A stretch of DNA of 64,000 nucleotides from Cutibacterium modestum (GTDB lineage: Bacteria > Actinomycetota > Actinomycetes > Propionibacteriales > Propionibacteriaceae). A model generated the notes under the pieces. It saw only the letters and a list, made by a program, of their open reading frames with translations, ran no database searches and was not told the DNA's origin. Position 1 is the stretch's first letter. Every line of letters begins with the position of its first letter. Below, piece by piece: positions 1 through 9,529 of this stretch. The position numbers and the translations under genes were made by a program. Location: assembly GCF_008326345.1 (NCBI RefSeq), contig NZ_BJEN01000001.1, forward strand, positions 62,001 through 126,000. The letters are read 5' to 3'.

Positions 1-2227
1 GGGGTCGTCAGTTCCGCCAGAGGTGGTGACTCCACAGGATTATTCGGCGTGGATTGCCAGGCAGAATGGTGCCGAGATTCTCTCGTCTGGCCGGGAGAAG
101 CCTGTGCTGGCGTTCATCTTTAACATCCAGCAATTAATTGCCCCGAAGTCGGAGGACGGCGAGACCCACGGAGCAGGGGCAGAAGCGCAGCGTCGTAAGC
201 CGCGGCGCTTCGATGAGAACGCGGGCGTGTTGTTCGACTACCTCAAGAGCCTGGACGATCTGGTGGTGATTGCCGACGAGTCCCACCTGTACGGGTTGAG
301 CGCGGTGGCATTCAACGCAGCGTTGAAGGAGCTGGATCCAGCAGCGACGATCGGGCTCACCGCCTCGGTGGACACAGGCGATCACATCTACACCTATCCT
401 CTGTACCGGGCGATCGCAGACCGGTTCGTCAAGGCACCGGTGTTGGCGTTTCGCAAGGCCGGGTATGACGCCACACCTGCCTCGGAAGAGCAGCAGCTGC
501 GAGACGCGCTCGCGCTGCGGGCGATCAAGCAAGCCCATTACGACACCTATGCGAAGGCTAACGATCGGCCGTCGCTGAATGCGGTTGCCTTCGTCGTGTG
601 TTCCGATGTGGACCACGCTACCCAAGTGGCTGATCTACTGCGCACTCCGGAGTTTTTGGGGCGGGATGATACCGTGCTGCAGGTGGACAACAAACATGAC
701 GACGACACGACCCAGCGACGCCTCAACGAGCTGGATGCCCCGCATTCATCCGTGTTGGCGGTGGTGAGCGTCAACAAACTCAAGGAAGGCTGAGACGTCA
801 AGAATGTCGCCGTTGTCGTGACGCTGCGGGCGATGGCCTCGGAAGTGTTGACCCAGCAGACCATGGGCCGCGGCTTGCGCCTGCCGTTCGGGCGCTACAC
901 CAGTGTGGGGCAGATCGATCAGCTCGGCATCATCGCCCACCAGTCTTTCGCCGAACTGCTGGCTGCCGAGAACGTGCTTCAACAGTTTGGCCTGGACGAC
1001 ACCACCATGGCTGATCCGGCCGCCGTGCGGCAGGCGATCCGAGACGCCGGGCGACCCACGGCCCCCGAGTCCAACGGTGGGATGACCGCCACCTGTCCTG
1101 GGCCGTCTCCATCGGGAGCCACGCGATCGGTCGATCCAGCTTCCGGGGTTGTGCCGGTGGACGATACTGGCGAGGGTGACGGCCCGCCGGGACTGGGTGT
1201 ACGGGCGCTGGATTCCGACCTCGAGGACGATGCGAGCGATTCGATGAAGCTGGTGAGCATCGAGCGCAACCCGGCGTTCGCTGAGGTGGAGTACTGGTTC
1301 CCCGTGACGAGGGTGAGTGTGCAGCAGCCTTCGATCGATCTGTCGGACATTCACGATGACGCGATCCATGCAGCCGCCCTACGCGTCACTCACACCGGCG
1401 ATGTGCTGCTGCGCAGGGAGATTGTCGCCGCACTCGGTAAAAAGTTGCGCGTGGAGGATCGAGAATCTGCGGAGGTCGAGTCGGCGCTGAACAAGCTGAA
1501 CAAACTCGTCGTCGGCATGGGCGTGGTGCCCAAGACCGATACCACGATCCGCTACGTCGCTCGCTATCTCGTGCCGACGTTCATGAAGCACGTCACGTTC
1601 ACCGAGTGGACGGTCAAATCGTTGGCATCGCCCAAGTACGAACTGCAGACGCTGATGGATGGCTATGTGGAGGAGGCCCTTCAGTCGAGGCGCGATGTGC
1701 CATCTGTCCATCCCAAGCGTGAGCCCGGGAAGGGCTACATGCTGTGGCCGAGAGAGCAGGTCCACGACCAGATTCAAGACCGCTCTCAGTTCGTGCGTGG
1801 CCGCGTCTACGGTGGCTGGTCGAAGTCCCTATTCGACAACGAGTCCTTCGACTCCTACACCGGTGAGTACCTGTTGGCTCAGTTGCTCAACACCTCGCCG
1901 CACATTGTGTGGTGGCACCGGTTGCACCCGCAGGACCAGGCCTACGTCTACCACACCTCGAAGGACCGTTACTTCCCCGACTTCGTGGCGCTGGACGATC
2001 AAGGCGTGCACTGGATCATCGAAGGCAAGGATGAGCGCGGTCGCGACAACGAGAGAGTCCAAGCCAAACGCAAGGCAGCCGAAGCCCTTGTGCGTCGCTT
2101 GGTTGCCGAGGATTACTTCGCGGATCAGAAATGGGGTTACCTCATCGCCTACGAAGCTGATACTCAACGTGCCGACTCCTGGGATGACCTGAAGGCCTAC
2201 TCGGCACCTGTTACCAACGAAATCTGA
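1..2227 (+). pseudogene. Type III restriction-type DEAH helicase/nuclease (Res-like), 5' partial, interrupted by an in-frame stop
   Basis: The frame is open to the left window edge, so the Walker A part lies outside. Visible in order are helicase motif II DESH (in VVIADESHLYG, about 290), motif III-like GLTAS, motif V-like KLKEG-stop-DVKNV, motif VI QTMGRGLRLPFG (about 865-900), and near the end a PD-(D/E)xK nuclease signature (PDFVALDDQGVHWIIEGK, about 1978-2030). This is the architecture of Res-type restriction translocases and nucleases. The TGA at 791-793 sits exactly where related proteins have the Trp of the KEGWDVKNV motif, and the same frame continues on both sides, so one TGG-to-TGA change splits the gene into 1-793 and 818-2227. 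No partner methylase is visible, though it could lie left of the window. The product is probably inactive unless the stop is read through. Family assignment is good; type III versus another SF2 nuclease is less certain. Confidence 0.8.
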
Positions 2228-2675
2228 CCAGACGGGGCAGTAACTGTGCGACGAAAAGGAGGCTGTGGCTGCCTCGCCGGTGGTGAACACGATCCCGAAC
2301 TGGCCCTCGGGAAGGACGCGCACACCCTGAATCGGCGGGACGGGCGCTCGGCCACCGTCGGCAAGGATGCGTGCAGCGTTGCGACCTGCCACTCTCAGGC
2401 AGCCCGTGGTGACAGGTGTCTTGGTACACCCGGGGCTTGAGCACGACCAGCGTCTGGCCCCGGGCATGTAGATGCGTCCACAGACCCTACACACCACCGG
2501 GACCGACCATTCTGTTCTGGAAGTGGCGGATGCAGCTGCGCTACACATGTGTCCGTACACGCTCTGACAAGGCAAAATATCAACGCGGCCCCGGGTCGCC
2601 CACAGCGCAAGCGCCCTGCGGCCGCGATAGACGAGGCTGTGGGCTCACTGACGAAGATGTGGCTCGGCTGGGTGT
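2228..2675. other. Non-coding or unassignable stretch after the restriction gene
   Basis: About 450 bases with several short overlapping open frames on both strands, none with a convincing start or recognisable sequence. A minus-strand frame with CxxC spacing (around 2400-2575) could be a remnant of a zinc-binding protein, but I cannot support that. Confidence 0.4.
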
Positions 2676-2951
2676 CTAGCCAAAGAAGATGGGGTCGCCA
2701 TTATCGGCGATGTAGTCGAGGAGGCCTTGGACGGTGGGAGTTGGTTGGATGTCGTAGGCGTGGAATGCGAGGTTGCGGTCGCGCTAGTACAGGCTCTATA
2801 GGACGGTGGCCTTGGTGTAGCGGAGTCTGGCGATGGGGAAGAGGCGGGCTTCGATGTCGGCCTCGATCTTGAGCTGGTCCAACAGGTCTTTGGGGACGCG
2901 GGCATCGCACCAGCGAGGGATGCGCGCGAGGTCAATGTTGGGGTTAGCCAT
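2676..2951 (-). pseudogene. DUF3024-family small protein, pseudogene with two Trp-to-stop changes
   Basis: Read on the minus strand from ATG at 2951, the frame gives MANPNIDLARIPRWCDARVP..., then FPIARLRYTKATVL-stop-SLY-stop-RDRNLAFHAYD, and ends DYIADNGDPIFFG. This matches the DUF3024 pattern (IARLRYT...LW.LYWRDRN...FHRYD). Both in-frame TAG codons replace the two tryptophans of the LWxLYWRDRN core. The usual central block, containing a PPW..PEWT-like segment between the N-terminal helix and FPIARLRY, is missing without breaking the frame, so there is also an internal deletion of roughly two dozen codons. It starts 46 bases after the preceding minus-strand pseudogene and looks like the second gene of a dead two-gene unit. 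DUF3024 has no known function. Confidence 0.75.
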
Positions 2952-2996
2952 GCCTCAACGCTACCGGCGTTTGAGCCGGTCGTAAGGCTTGGCGGA

Positions 2997-3604
2997 TCAG
3001 TAGTGTCGGCTGGGTGTCCATCCGCGGGTGAGCGGGATGTTGATCGTCTCACCGGTGGTAGTTTCGACGATGATCCGCGTGGTGCTTGTCACGGTCGCGC
3101 ACCCGACCTGCGCGAGTACATCCTCGAGACGGAAGAGTGCTCGGTCTGGTCGTGCCGCGAGAATCCGCCGGACGGTGTCGGACGTGTCGGGGACAGCGCT
3201 GGTGACGAGGTCGGGGATGTGCTGTGTCGGCAGAGTTTCTGCATAAGCAGGTTCGCGCGGCTGGTGAGGTGGTCCTGTAGATGTGCGGGGTGCCGGTGTT
3301 TGCGGCCGTGGGGTTCGCCGCAGTGCCCGCACCAAAGGTAGCCGTGGTGCTGTCTCTGGTAGCTGCCGGGGACCAGTTCCTGGGGCCGTCCCACGGTGGT
3401 TTGGTGAGAGCGTGGATCCAGCCGAGTGCTTCGGCTATCTGGAGTCGTGCCCTGTATGCTTCTTGGAAGGTGCAGGCTTCTCGGGCGATCAGGTTGCGAA
3501 GCAGCCAGCATGCCCGCCGGTAGAGGGCCCAGGTGTGGTCAGGTGAATGGCTCGAAAGCGATCGCTGAGGGAATGATTGTGGTGGGTGCGTAGCTTGTCG
3601 TCAT
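2997..3604 (-). pseudogene. Unidentified CxxC-containing protein, broken by at least two frameshifts
   Basis: A well-formed start (GAGAGGAG, five bases, ATG at 3604) opens MTTSYAPTTIIPSAIAFEPFT and stops at once. A +1 shift resumes with DHTWALYRRACWLLRNL...EAYRARLQIAEALGWIHAL. Another shift gives HHGYLWCGHCGEPHGRKHRH (a CxxC plus His cluster, possibly zinc-binding). A third frame gives the C-terminus PDLVTSAVPDTSDTVRRIL...VETTTGETINIPLTRGW to the stop at 2997. Joined, these make a protein of about 190 residues. I do not recognise the family. That three frames, each with protein-like composition, tile in order is the evidence that this was a gene. It precedes the DUF3024 remnant on the same strand. 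Confidence 0.55.
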
Positions 3605-4242
3605 GGAGGCTCCTCTCGTCGTGATGGTGACGGGTCCATACGTCACTCAACAGCGCACGGATAGTAAGTTGTTGACATCGCAGCGGCGAGGCTGCCCGAG
3701 GACGGGCGGGGGAGCGAACCAACTCTCACACGCGGGATTCGCGCCGACTGGCGTGGTGGTTCAGTTCAGCCACATCGACTCGACCAGCGAGCTCGACGGT
3801 CACACCAGGTCCATGCTTCTGCTGCGCAGATCTCTGGCGACTGACCGCGAAATGGGCTGTGACGGGGGAAAAGAGCGGAGATAGGCCCTCCGTGGTACGG
3901 GGCCGCCCACAGCAATGACAGTGTCTACATAACTAGAGGGAAGTGTTGAACTCTTCAGCTGGAGTCAGCATTTTCTCGTTTTGTCGGCATGAGATTTCTA
4001 TGTGCGATCTCTTCTTCCCTGTTTTGTAGAACCGCGACGCTATGGTGGGAGTTTTTCGACCGACGGAGTGCTCCAGCAATGAGTCCTGTGCCTCATGCTC
4101 GCCCGTGCTGGCCTTCGCGTAGCGCTGGTTCAAGTACAGTGCGATGAATGGACAAGACTCTTACGGTCGCTTCGATAGGGTAATCTAATCCTGGGCATCA
4201 GAGATGTCCAGGTACCATTTTCTCCGAAGAGAAGAGAGTCTC
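3605..4242. other. Stretch without a supported gene
   Basis: About 640 bases between divergent remnants. A minus-strand open frame at 3933-4133 (about 66 codons, starting MNQRYAKASTGEHEAQ) is the only one with protein-like composition, but it has no ribosome-binding site I trust and no recognisable relatives. GC content drops around 3930-4060. Confidence 0.35.
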
Positions 4243-4810
4243 GTGTCATCCAATCCTGAGTCCAATGTTTCTCCGCAGCGCGGCGAGGTTTCGCTCGCGT
4301 CACAGCCGTATTCTGACCAGGCCTGGCAGGCCTATGGTCAGCCGTTGCCCCAAAGCCAGCAGTCATGTGACCCGCGCAGTGTCCCGCAGCCTTGCGCTCC
4401 GGCGTTTCAGATGGGGCACTCTTGACACCAACCGGTCCTTGCTCAAGTACATTCTGCTGGGGATAATCACCTTCGGCATCTATGACACCTGGGTGCTGGC
4501 CCGGGCCGGCGAGGACCTCAATGTCATCGCATCGCGGTGGGACGGCCGACGTACGATGAATTTCTGGCTCGTCGCCCTGGTGATCTCTCCGCTGACTATT
4601 GGAATTGCCGTGTACATCTGGATGCACCAGGTCTGTGGGCGTATTGGGCGCGAACAGAATCGACGAGGCATGAAGTCTGGCGTGACGGCGGGGGATTTCT
4701 GGTTGTGGGCAGTGTTGGGCGGGTTCATCATCGTCGGCCCGTTTATCTTCATGCACAAGTTCCTGCACGCCGTGAATGCGCTGGCCGCCGACTATAACGT
4801 GCGCGGCTGA
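4243..4810 (+). pseudogene. DUF4234 membrane protein, frameshifted
   Basis: A start at GTG 4243 (or ATG 4204, same frame) gives a polar, proline- and glutamine-rich N-terminus ending PAFQMGHS-stop at 4425. The adjacent frame then carries TLDTNRSLLKYILLGIITFGIYDTW and continues to 4810. RSLLKYILLGIITFGIY is the hallmark of DUF4234, followed by two more hydrophobic segments (FWLVALVISPLTIGIAVYIW and FWLWAVLGGFIIVGPFIF) and a short basic tail. A disordered N-terminal extension before the DUF4234 core is normal for actinobacterial members, so the two halves belong together and a one-base frameshift near 4410-4425 separates them. It could be a genuine mutation or a sequencing error. The predicted protein would be integral to the membrane with unknown function. 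Confidence 0.7.
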
Positions 4811-4889
4811 CGTTGCCACTGATGAGGATCATGCTGTGGCGGTGCCAGTGACAGGGCCGATATCCTGATCAATTCGGTTGGCGTCAGCG

Positions 4890-5251
4890 CAGTGATTGCC
4901 GAGCTGTAGTGCAACGTTTTCGGACGGTTGTTCCAAGAGAAGCGGGGCGAGGGCCCAGGATCAGCTTGTTAACGATCCTTGGGAATCTATAAGTGCCGAG
5001 AATACTCGCACTGACTTTGCTCTTGCTGCCTGATCAGTGGTCGAGGGGTCAGCCCGGATTCTGGTTTCGTTGCGAAGACTTGCCGCCCAGTTGTTGCCGT
5101 GGTGACTGGGCGGAATTATTTCTACGATCGGGTTGTTTGCACCATGTCGGTGTGAGTGCAGGGGCCGAGCAATAACGACAGCATCGACTGCGCCCGGAGA
5201 ATGTCTGGACGGTCTTTCAGGAACGTGGGTTCAATTCCCGCCTCTCCACTA
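4890..5251 (+). ncRNA. ssrA: tmRNA (ssrA)-like gene with intact tag but eroded acceptor ends
   Basis: The decisive feature is a tag frame at 4995-5033 encoding AENTRTDFALAA then TGA, preceded by TATAAGT as upstream of other tmRNA resume codons. A stem CCAGGATC/GATCCTTGG just before it fits the first pseudoknot, and CCGCCCAGT (5083-5091) pairs perfectly with ACTGGGCGG (5105-5113) after it. The 3' part (CGACTGCGCCCGGAGAA and a T-arm GTGGG-TTCAATT-CCCGC, about 5185-5243) follows the layout of mycobacterial tmRNA. The ends look damaged: the RNA finishes CTCTCC-ACTA instead of an acceptor strand followed by ACCA, and I find no well-matched 5' acceptor strand. The conserved GGTTTCGAC appears only as CGTTTTCGGAC near 4914. 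It is either a diverged working tmRNA or a decaying copy. The exact 5' end is an estimate. Confidence 0.72.
4995..5033 (+). other. tmRNA proteolysis-tag reading frame
   Basis: Twelve codons, A-E-N-T-R-T-D-F-A-L-A-A, then TGA. The ALAA end is the signal recognised by ClpXP-type proteases, and the tag resembles actinobacterial tags ending in (Y/F)ALAA. Confidence 0.78.
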
Positions 5252-5365
5252 GGCAGAGACCCGCAGGCGCTTCTCGGTGGCCCGTCTGGGGGTCTTGCTG
5301 TTCGTAGAAGGCGGTGAGCATGCCGGTGAAACCCAAACGCCCCTGCTTCCCACCCTGGCTGTCCC

Positions 5366-5536
5366 GAATTCACTTCTGAGCGGTTCCACACCGCATATGT
5401 CAAAGCCGAGGCGTTCGTTACCGACGCTCGTCGGATCTCTAGAGTTGGCCGTCTCCTCAACGAGTGGGGCCAACCACGCACGAACCCCGAATTCAAACAT
5501 GGTATTGACCCTCAGCGGGTCAAGAAGCGACGTTAG
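5366..5536 (+). pseudogene. Orphan C-terminal coding fragment, unidentified
   Basis: An open stretch without a usable start reads EFTSERFHTAYVKAEAF... and ends NPEFKHGIDPQRVKKRR followed by TAG. Composition is protein-like (helical, charged, basic tail) and unlike the other frames here, so it is probably the end of a gene whose front half was lost when the region rearranged just downstream of the tmRNA-like gene. I do not recognise the family. Confidence 0.35.
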
Positions 5537-6071
5537 TGTGCGAGGATTCTCGCGTAGGCGCGGGTTTTCTTGGCCGCCCACTCGTAGTGGGAGCTGGTCG
5601 CCGACACAAAGTAGGAACCCAAGCTGGTCGTCCCCGTCCACCCGAAGTGCTTCTTGCTGAACAGCTCGTCGTTACTGAAACCTCCGATCATACCGAGTAC
5701 GTGCTGGTGTGATGCCGCCAAGAGATCGCGAGCTGCTTCGTAGGTCGTATTCTGATGTTGGCGGATGAATTGTTCGTTGAGCGCGGCGTAGTTACGCCAC
5801 GTGTACGGTTCAGGAAAAAGCCTGTGAGGGTGCCAGCTTGATTGGCACTGACCCACACGGTGACGAGGTTGTACCATTCATGCAGGTGGATCACGACGTC
5901 ACGTAGACACTTGTCGCGCTGCCAATGTGCCTCAGCACCGCCCGACAACAGCGCTGCCGGGAATGGCGCGTGGGCTTGCTCGGGAGTGAATCCGTCCCAC
6001 AGCTCCGTGAGCTTCTTGAAGGAGGCACTCGCTGCGGCCAGCAGTTCGCTCTTCGTCGTCGGGGTCATCAT
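5533..6071 (-). pseudogene. ClbS/DfsB-family four-helix protein, frameshifted
   Basis: Minus-strand gene starting at ATG 6071/6068 behind AGGAAG. The first half reads MTPTTKSELLAAASASFKKL and later AHWQRDKCLRDVVIHLHEWYNLV...AGTLTGFF. The second half continues in the next frame with LFPEPYTWRNYAALNEQFI and later FSNDELFSKKHFGWTGTTSLG, then SYFVSATSSHYEWAAKK to the stop at 5533. Together they match the ClbS/DfsB (DUF1706) family, whose best-known member ClbS protects producers from colibactin; other members act in thiol-linked chemistry. The break falls at a run of five A (plus strand, about 5813-5817), so a one-base slip there explains it. The two halves are otherwise well conserved, so the mutation is recent, phase-variable or a sequencing error. 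Confidence 0.75.
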
Positions 6072-7953
6072 CTTCCTGATCGGTGTGGCCATTGTCGGTG
6101 TTCTGGCGCTCAATGCGGCAAATAGGCGGGCTGGCATTTTCGGTCTGGTCATCATCGTTGCGTGTGGCGTCATCGGGTGGCGAGTGGCTCATCCTCGTGC
6201 CCGCTGACCGTGGCTGTCCAGGATCTGTGACGTGATCGCCACGGCAATCCGACGCGCCGTGATGACCGGGGATGCGGTGATAGTTAGGTACGTGTCTTGG
6301 GAAGGTTGCGTTGGGGATGTATGTCACGGTTGGGTCATCATCGCTGCCTATCCCGTCATCTCCACATATCACGATCAACGCCCCTTGCCAGGGGCGTTTT
6401 CATAGTAAAGTACGGTTTGGTGATCGTACAGCGGAGCCATTGGAACGATTGAAAACGAATCTGAGAGTAGCGTAGAGGTCACGGTGTACATGCATCTGAA
6501 TGCACGTGGCTAGACGTCGAAGCCGAGGCCCGATCAAGATGCAGCGCAACGGGTCGCTATCGGTTCCAGCGCGTCGGACCGGGCGGTCAAGTCCAACGCC
6601 GTCATGCTGACATTTTGCACCCGTGCGGGGCGGTGTAGGCCAGACTCTACCTGCCGAAGTCGCTTGCCCCCCAGCGGCGTGGTCAATGATAAGAGAACGG
6701 GCACACGGCGGTGACGAGCGTCGATGCCCAAGGCAAACTGCAAAAGCCGTCGACGGTCAGCATCCTGCTTTCTGTCGCGTCGAGCACTGGATGAATGTCT
6801 TGAGGGCGCGTTTACTCTCACCCGTCTAAAAAGCCTTGTCAGTCATCATTTTACCTTCTTTTTGATGTCGGAGATCTTGGATTCAAGGCGGCCCGGTTCT
6901 CGAGCGCGTAGTACCAGATGTGTCATAGGGTGTCCTGGTCTTCCACATTTTTTGGTGGCGAGGTTCTTGACAGTGGAGATGTTTGCTTCCTGCTGTTTCG
7001 ACTTGCTGTTCTGGTTTTGCGCCATGCGGATATCGCGGGCCATTGCTGAGTGGACGCCTTGATGGGTTTCGTGATCTGGCTGGTGTCGGTCATGGTGGGT
7101 TCGTCTCCTTCTGAGTAGATTGGGTGCCTTTGCATGACGGCCATGAACCTGTCCTAGTGGAACCATCATGGTCCGGGGTCGTTGCCGTGATCGGACTTAT
7201 GGGGCGCCGAACTGTCGATTCCCGCCATATCGGCCCGTATTTGGGCGGTGGAGAGCTTGCAGGTGGGGACGTGGTGACGGGCGCAGATATTGCGCGCGAG
7301 AATGCGGCCTCCTCCACGGCAGGTCAGACCTGGGTGACAACCACTGCTCGTGGGTATAGGCACGTGACAGGCTGGCAAATGAGGCATGGGAGCTGCCGCC
7401 AGGGCATATTTCTATGCTGATTGAATGGGTATTTGGTTGGGTGTGGTATGCGACTGCATCCCCGGGCATGCATCGTACCCTTGTGGATATGTCACGCATG
7501 TAATGGGCAGGGGTGGGTCGACATGCTGAGGCGAGGTATTCTTCTGTTGATATTGCTTGCCCCAATAAGGACAACAACGAGGATTCTGTATCGGGGTATG
7601 GTGAGAGAATTATCGACCGTTCCTGAGTAAATTATGGTGGCCTTCTTGGTGACAGGATGGGATATGTCTCGCGGCATTTTCTCCTTTCTTGGGTTGGATA
7701 GAAAGGGGATGTGACACCCATCGTCCTTACCCTGACAAGGGTAGATGTCATGTCATAGAAATGTGCATAAGTGCCATTGATGTCTCTCGCAATGGAAGAT
7801 GATATGTCACGGGTTTTCTGGCGCCGTTTCCCGACGCGAAACCGTCAGCTTTGAATCAGATTTGAACTGGGGACACCAAGTTGACCCCCTGGTGTGCAAC
7901 GATGCTTCTAGCTTGCAGTTGCGAGCAATTGTTCCAGGTGAAAGGAACCCACA
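6072..7953. other. Long gene-poor stretch before the CAMP factor gene
   Basis: Nearly 1.9 kb with no gene I can defend. At 6050-6207 a plus-strand frame encodes two hydrophobic helices (VVGVIIFLIGVAIVGVLAL and IFGLVIIVACGVIGW) and ends AHPRAR, possibly the tail of a lost membrane protein. A minus-strand frame from ATG 7093 (GAAGGAG upstream) begins MTDTSQITKPIKASTQQW and runs 56 codons, and an overlapping frame carries QNQNSKSKQQEANISTVKNL, so a frameshifted small gene is possible. Local GC falls below that of the core genes around 7420-7800. The hairpin TACCCT-gaca-AGGGTA lies at 7728-7743. Confidence 0.4.
6377..6400 (+). terminator. Rho-independent terminator
   Basis: AACGCCCC-ttgcca-GGGGCGTT followed by TT: an eight-base stem with a U tract, read best on the plus strand. 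The gene it served is no longer recognisable; the closest coding remnant is the hydrophobic fragment ending at 6207. Confidence 0.7.
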
Positions 7954-8811
7954 ATGAAGGTTAAGTTCTTGGCAGCGCCGCTGGTTGTTGGTGCCTTGAT
8001 GGCCCCGGCGGCCTTCTCTGCAACGACAGTCCATGCGGCTCCGGTTGCCCCCATGGCGGCGGTAAGCACCACTCAGCCCAATAAGACCCTTTCTGTTGCG
8101 GAGGCGCAGAAGGAACTGCAGGTTGTCAATACCCGCATTGCCTCGCTTCTGGATGCCCAGAGGAGCGCAAAAGAGGCCTTCGCGCCCACGAACATCACCA
8201 ACATCATTGGCAAGCTCCTTGAGACGGCCAAGCGGATCAAGGAAGCACTTGTCAACATTATCAAGGGTGGGGTTGCCTTCCTCAAGTCGATCCCCACTCG
8301 TGTCGAGTTGCTGGTGACGATGGTCGATGCCGTCAACGGTGCGGCCCATACCCTGCAGGATAAGGCCCAGCCAGCCCACTCCCACGTGTTCCTTGAGTTG
8401 GTTCACGCCAGTGTGCTGCTGGTGACCTTTAGCGCCACTAACGATCAGCTGAAGAACGAGATGGCGGCTGTGAAGAAGGCTCTTGCTGAGGCTCAGAAGA
8501 TGCCTGACCTCAAGCCCAACGATGTGGCCACCTTCTACACCAAGACCAAGTTGGCTCGCGTGCTTCGCCAGGTTCGTTTCGATCGCAACACCTGCGTGCT
8601 GCCCTTCAAGCACTTGGGCACTATCTACTTCATGAGCCGTGCCCTGCTCAAGGCCACCGGTGTCTTGATGGACCCGCTGGTGCGTGTTTCCGAGGTTGAT
8701 CAGGCCATCACGGATGTCAAGGCTGCCTACCAGGATGCCCTCAGGGCTCCCAACAGGTTGCTGACCCCGGCAATGCCGTCCTTCTGCGCGCCGGCTCCGG
8801 CCGCCTCCTGA
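7954..8811 (+). CDS. CAMP factor (co-haemolysin), probably the CAMP1 paralogue
   Basis: Secreted 285-residue protein. It has a classical signal peptide (MKVK, a hydrophobic stretch to about residue 22, cleavage after VHA-A near residue 28), then an all-helical mature domain with the CAMP-factor pattern (LSVAEAQKELQVVNTRIASL and later SIPTRVELLVTMVDAVNGA). The start is ATG with AAAGGA eight bases upstream. CAMP factors potentiate sphingomyelinase-type haemolysis and form pores; in C. acnes they are virulence-associated and present in five copies. Paralogue choice is inference: counting genes from here to the PPA1309-family gene near 54600 gives about 31, matching my recollection that CAMP1 is PPA1340. 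It stands alone, with a strong hairpin terminator downstream and a gene-poor region upstream. Confidence 0.9.
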   Translation: MKVKFLAAPLVVGALMAPAAFSATTVHAAPVAPMAAVSTTQPNKTLSVAEAQKELQVVNTRIASLLDAQRSAKEAFAPTNITNIIGKLLETAKRIKEALVNIIKGGVAFLKSIPTRVELLVTMVDAVNGAAHTLQDKAQPAHSHVFLELVHASVLLVTFSATNDQLKNEMAAVKKALAEAQKMPDLKPNDVATFYTKTKLARVLRQVRFDRNTCVLPFKHLGTIYFMSRALLKATGVLMDPLVRVSEVDQAITDVKAAYQDALRAPNRLLTPAMPSFCAPAPAAS

Positions 8812-8849
8812 TGCTGTTGTCCTGACACTTGCATCGGGGTCATTTACGG

Positions 8850-8883
8850 CATGGGCCCATTCCTCTTGAGGGATGGGCCCATG
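8850..8883 (+). terminator. Strong hairpin after the CAMP factor gene
   Basis: CATGGGCCCAT pairs perfectly with ATGGGCCCATG across a 12-base loop, about 40 bases after the CAMP stop codon. The U tract is weak (TTCGTGTT), so it may also act as a 3' stabilising hairpin. Confidence 0.7.
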
Positions 8884-9529
8884 TTCGTGTTCCCGGTCTC
8901 TTCTCCTCCGGGCTCGATTGAGGTGGTGGAGCGGGCACGTAGTCACCCACGACGCCGGATATGCCAACGCTGAAATGGGCCACGGGGTGACCGGACACGC
9001 ACTCAAGTGACGAAATACCTTGCCCCTCTGGCTTTCGAATTCCGCTGGTCCAGCGAGTCTGCGGGATTGGTGTTTGGCGGTGTAATCGGGTCCGGCCAGA
9101 CCAATAGCCGTCCAATCCGCCCCTAAGTGTTCATTGGCACCGGGGCGCGTCGAAACCTAGGGCTCTCCTTGGTGCCCCGGGTGGGCTTATTGGCCCTGGC
9201 GCATCCATGTCCTGAACTGGCCTCAGCTCACACCCCTGCGGGTCGTGGCAGTAACCCGACACGGCCTGGCATGTTGCACCGACGTGGAATCAGGGCCGGC
9301 CTGTGATTATCTTGAGGGTCCAGTCGCGGCGGCTCGGCGGTCGAGATCTGCCAGGAACTGTGTGCCAACGATCATGGAAGTCTGCAAAGTTATGAACGTG
9401 GGTGTAACACCCTCCCCTTAGATTTACTTGGATCCGCTCACCATGTGGGGTGGGGATGGTCGATCAGCCCCACAACACACCAGTACGATCGTGAGAGTTC
9501 GTTGACGATCGTGCCTCGATTCCCCGCCC
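8884..9529. other. Intergenic stretch between CAMP factor and yqgE
   Basis: About 650 bases with no supportable gene. It contains a GC-rich inverted repeat (CCGGGGC near 9140 and GCCCCGG near 9174) that could be a terminator or a structured RNA, and a second pairing of GTGGGG with CCCCAC around 9445-9475 just ahead of the yqgE promoter region. Confidence 0.4.

Noticed and set aside
9130-9190. A structured RNA or terminator candidate in the yqgE upstream region
   Set aside because: Only one GC-rich pairing, no conserved motif and no transcript evidence; described as part of the intergenic stretch.
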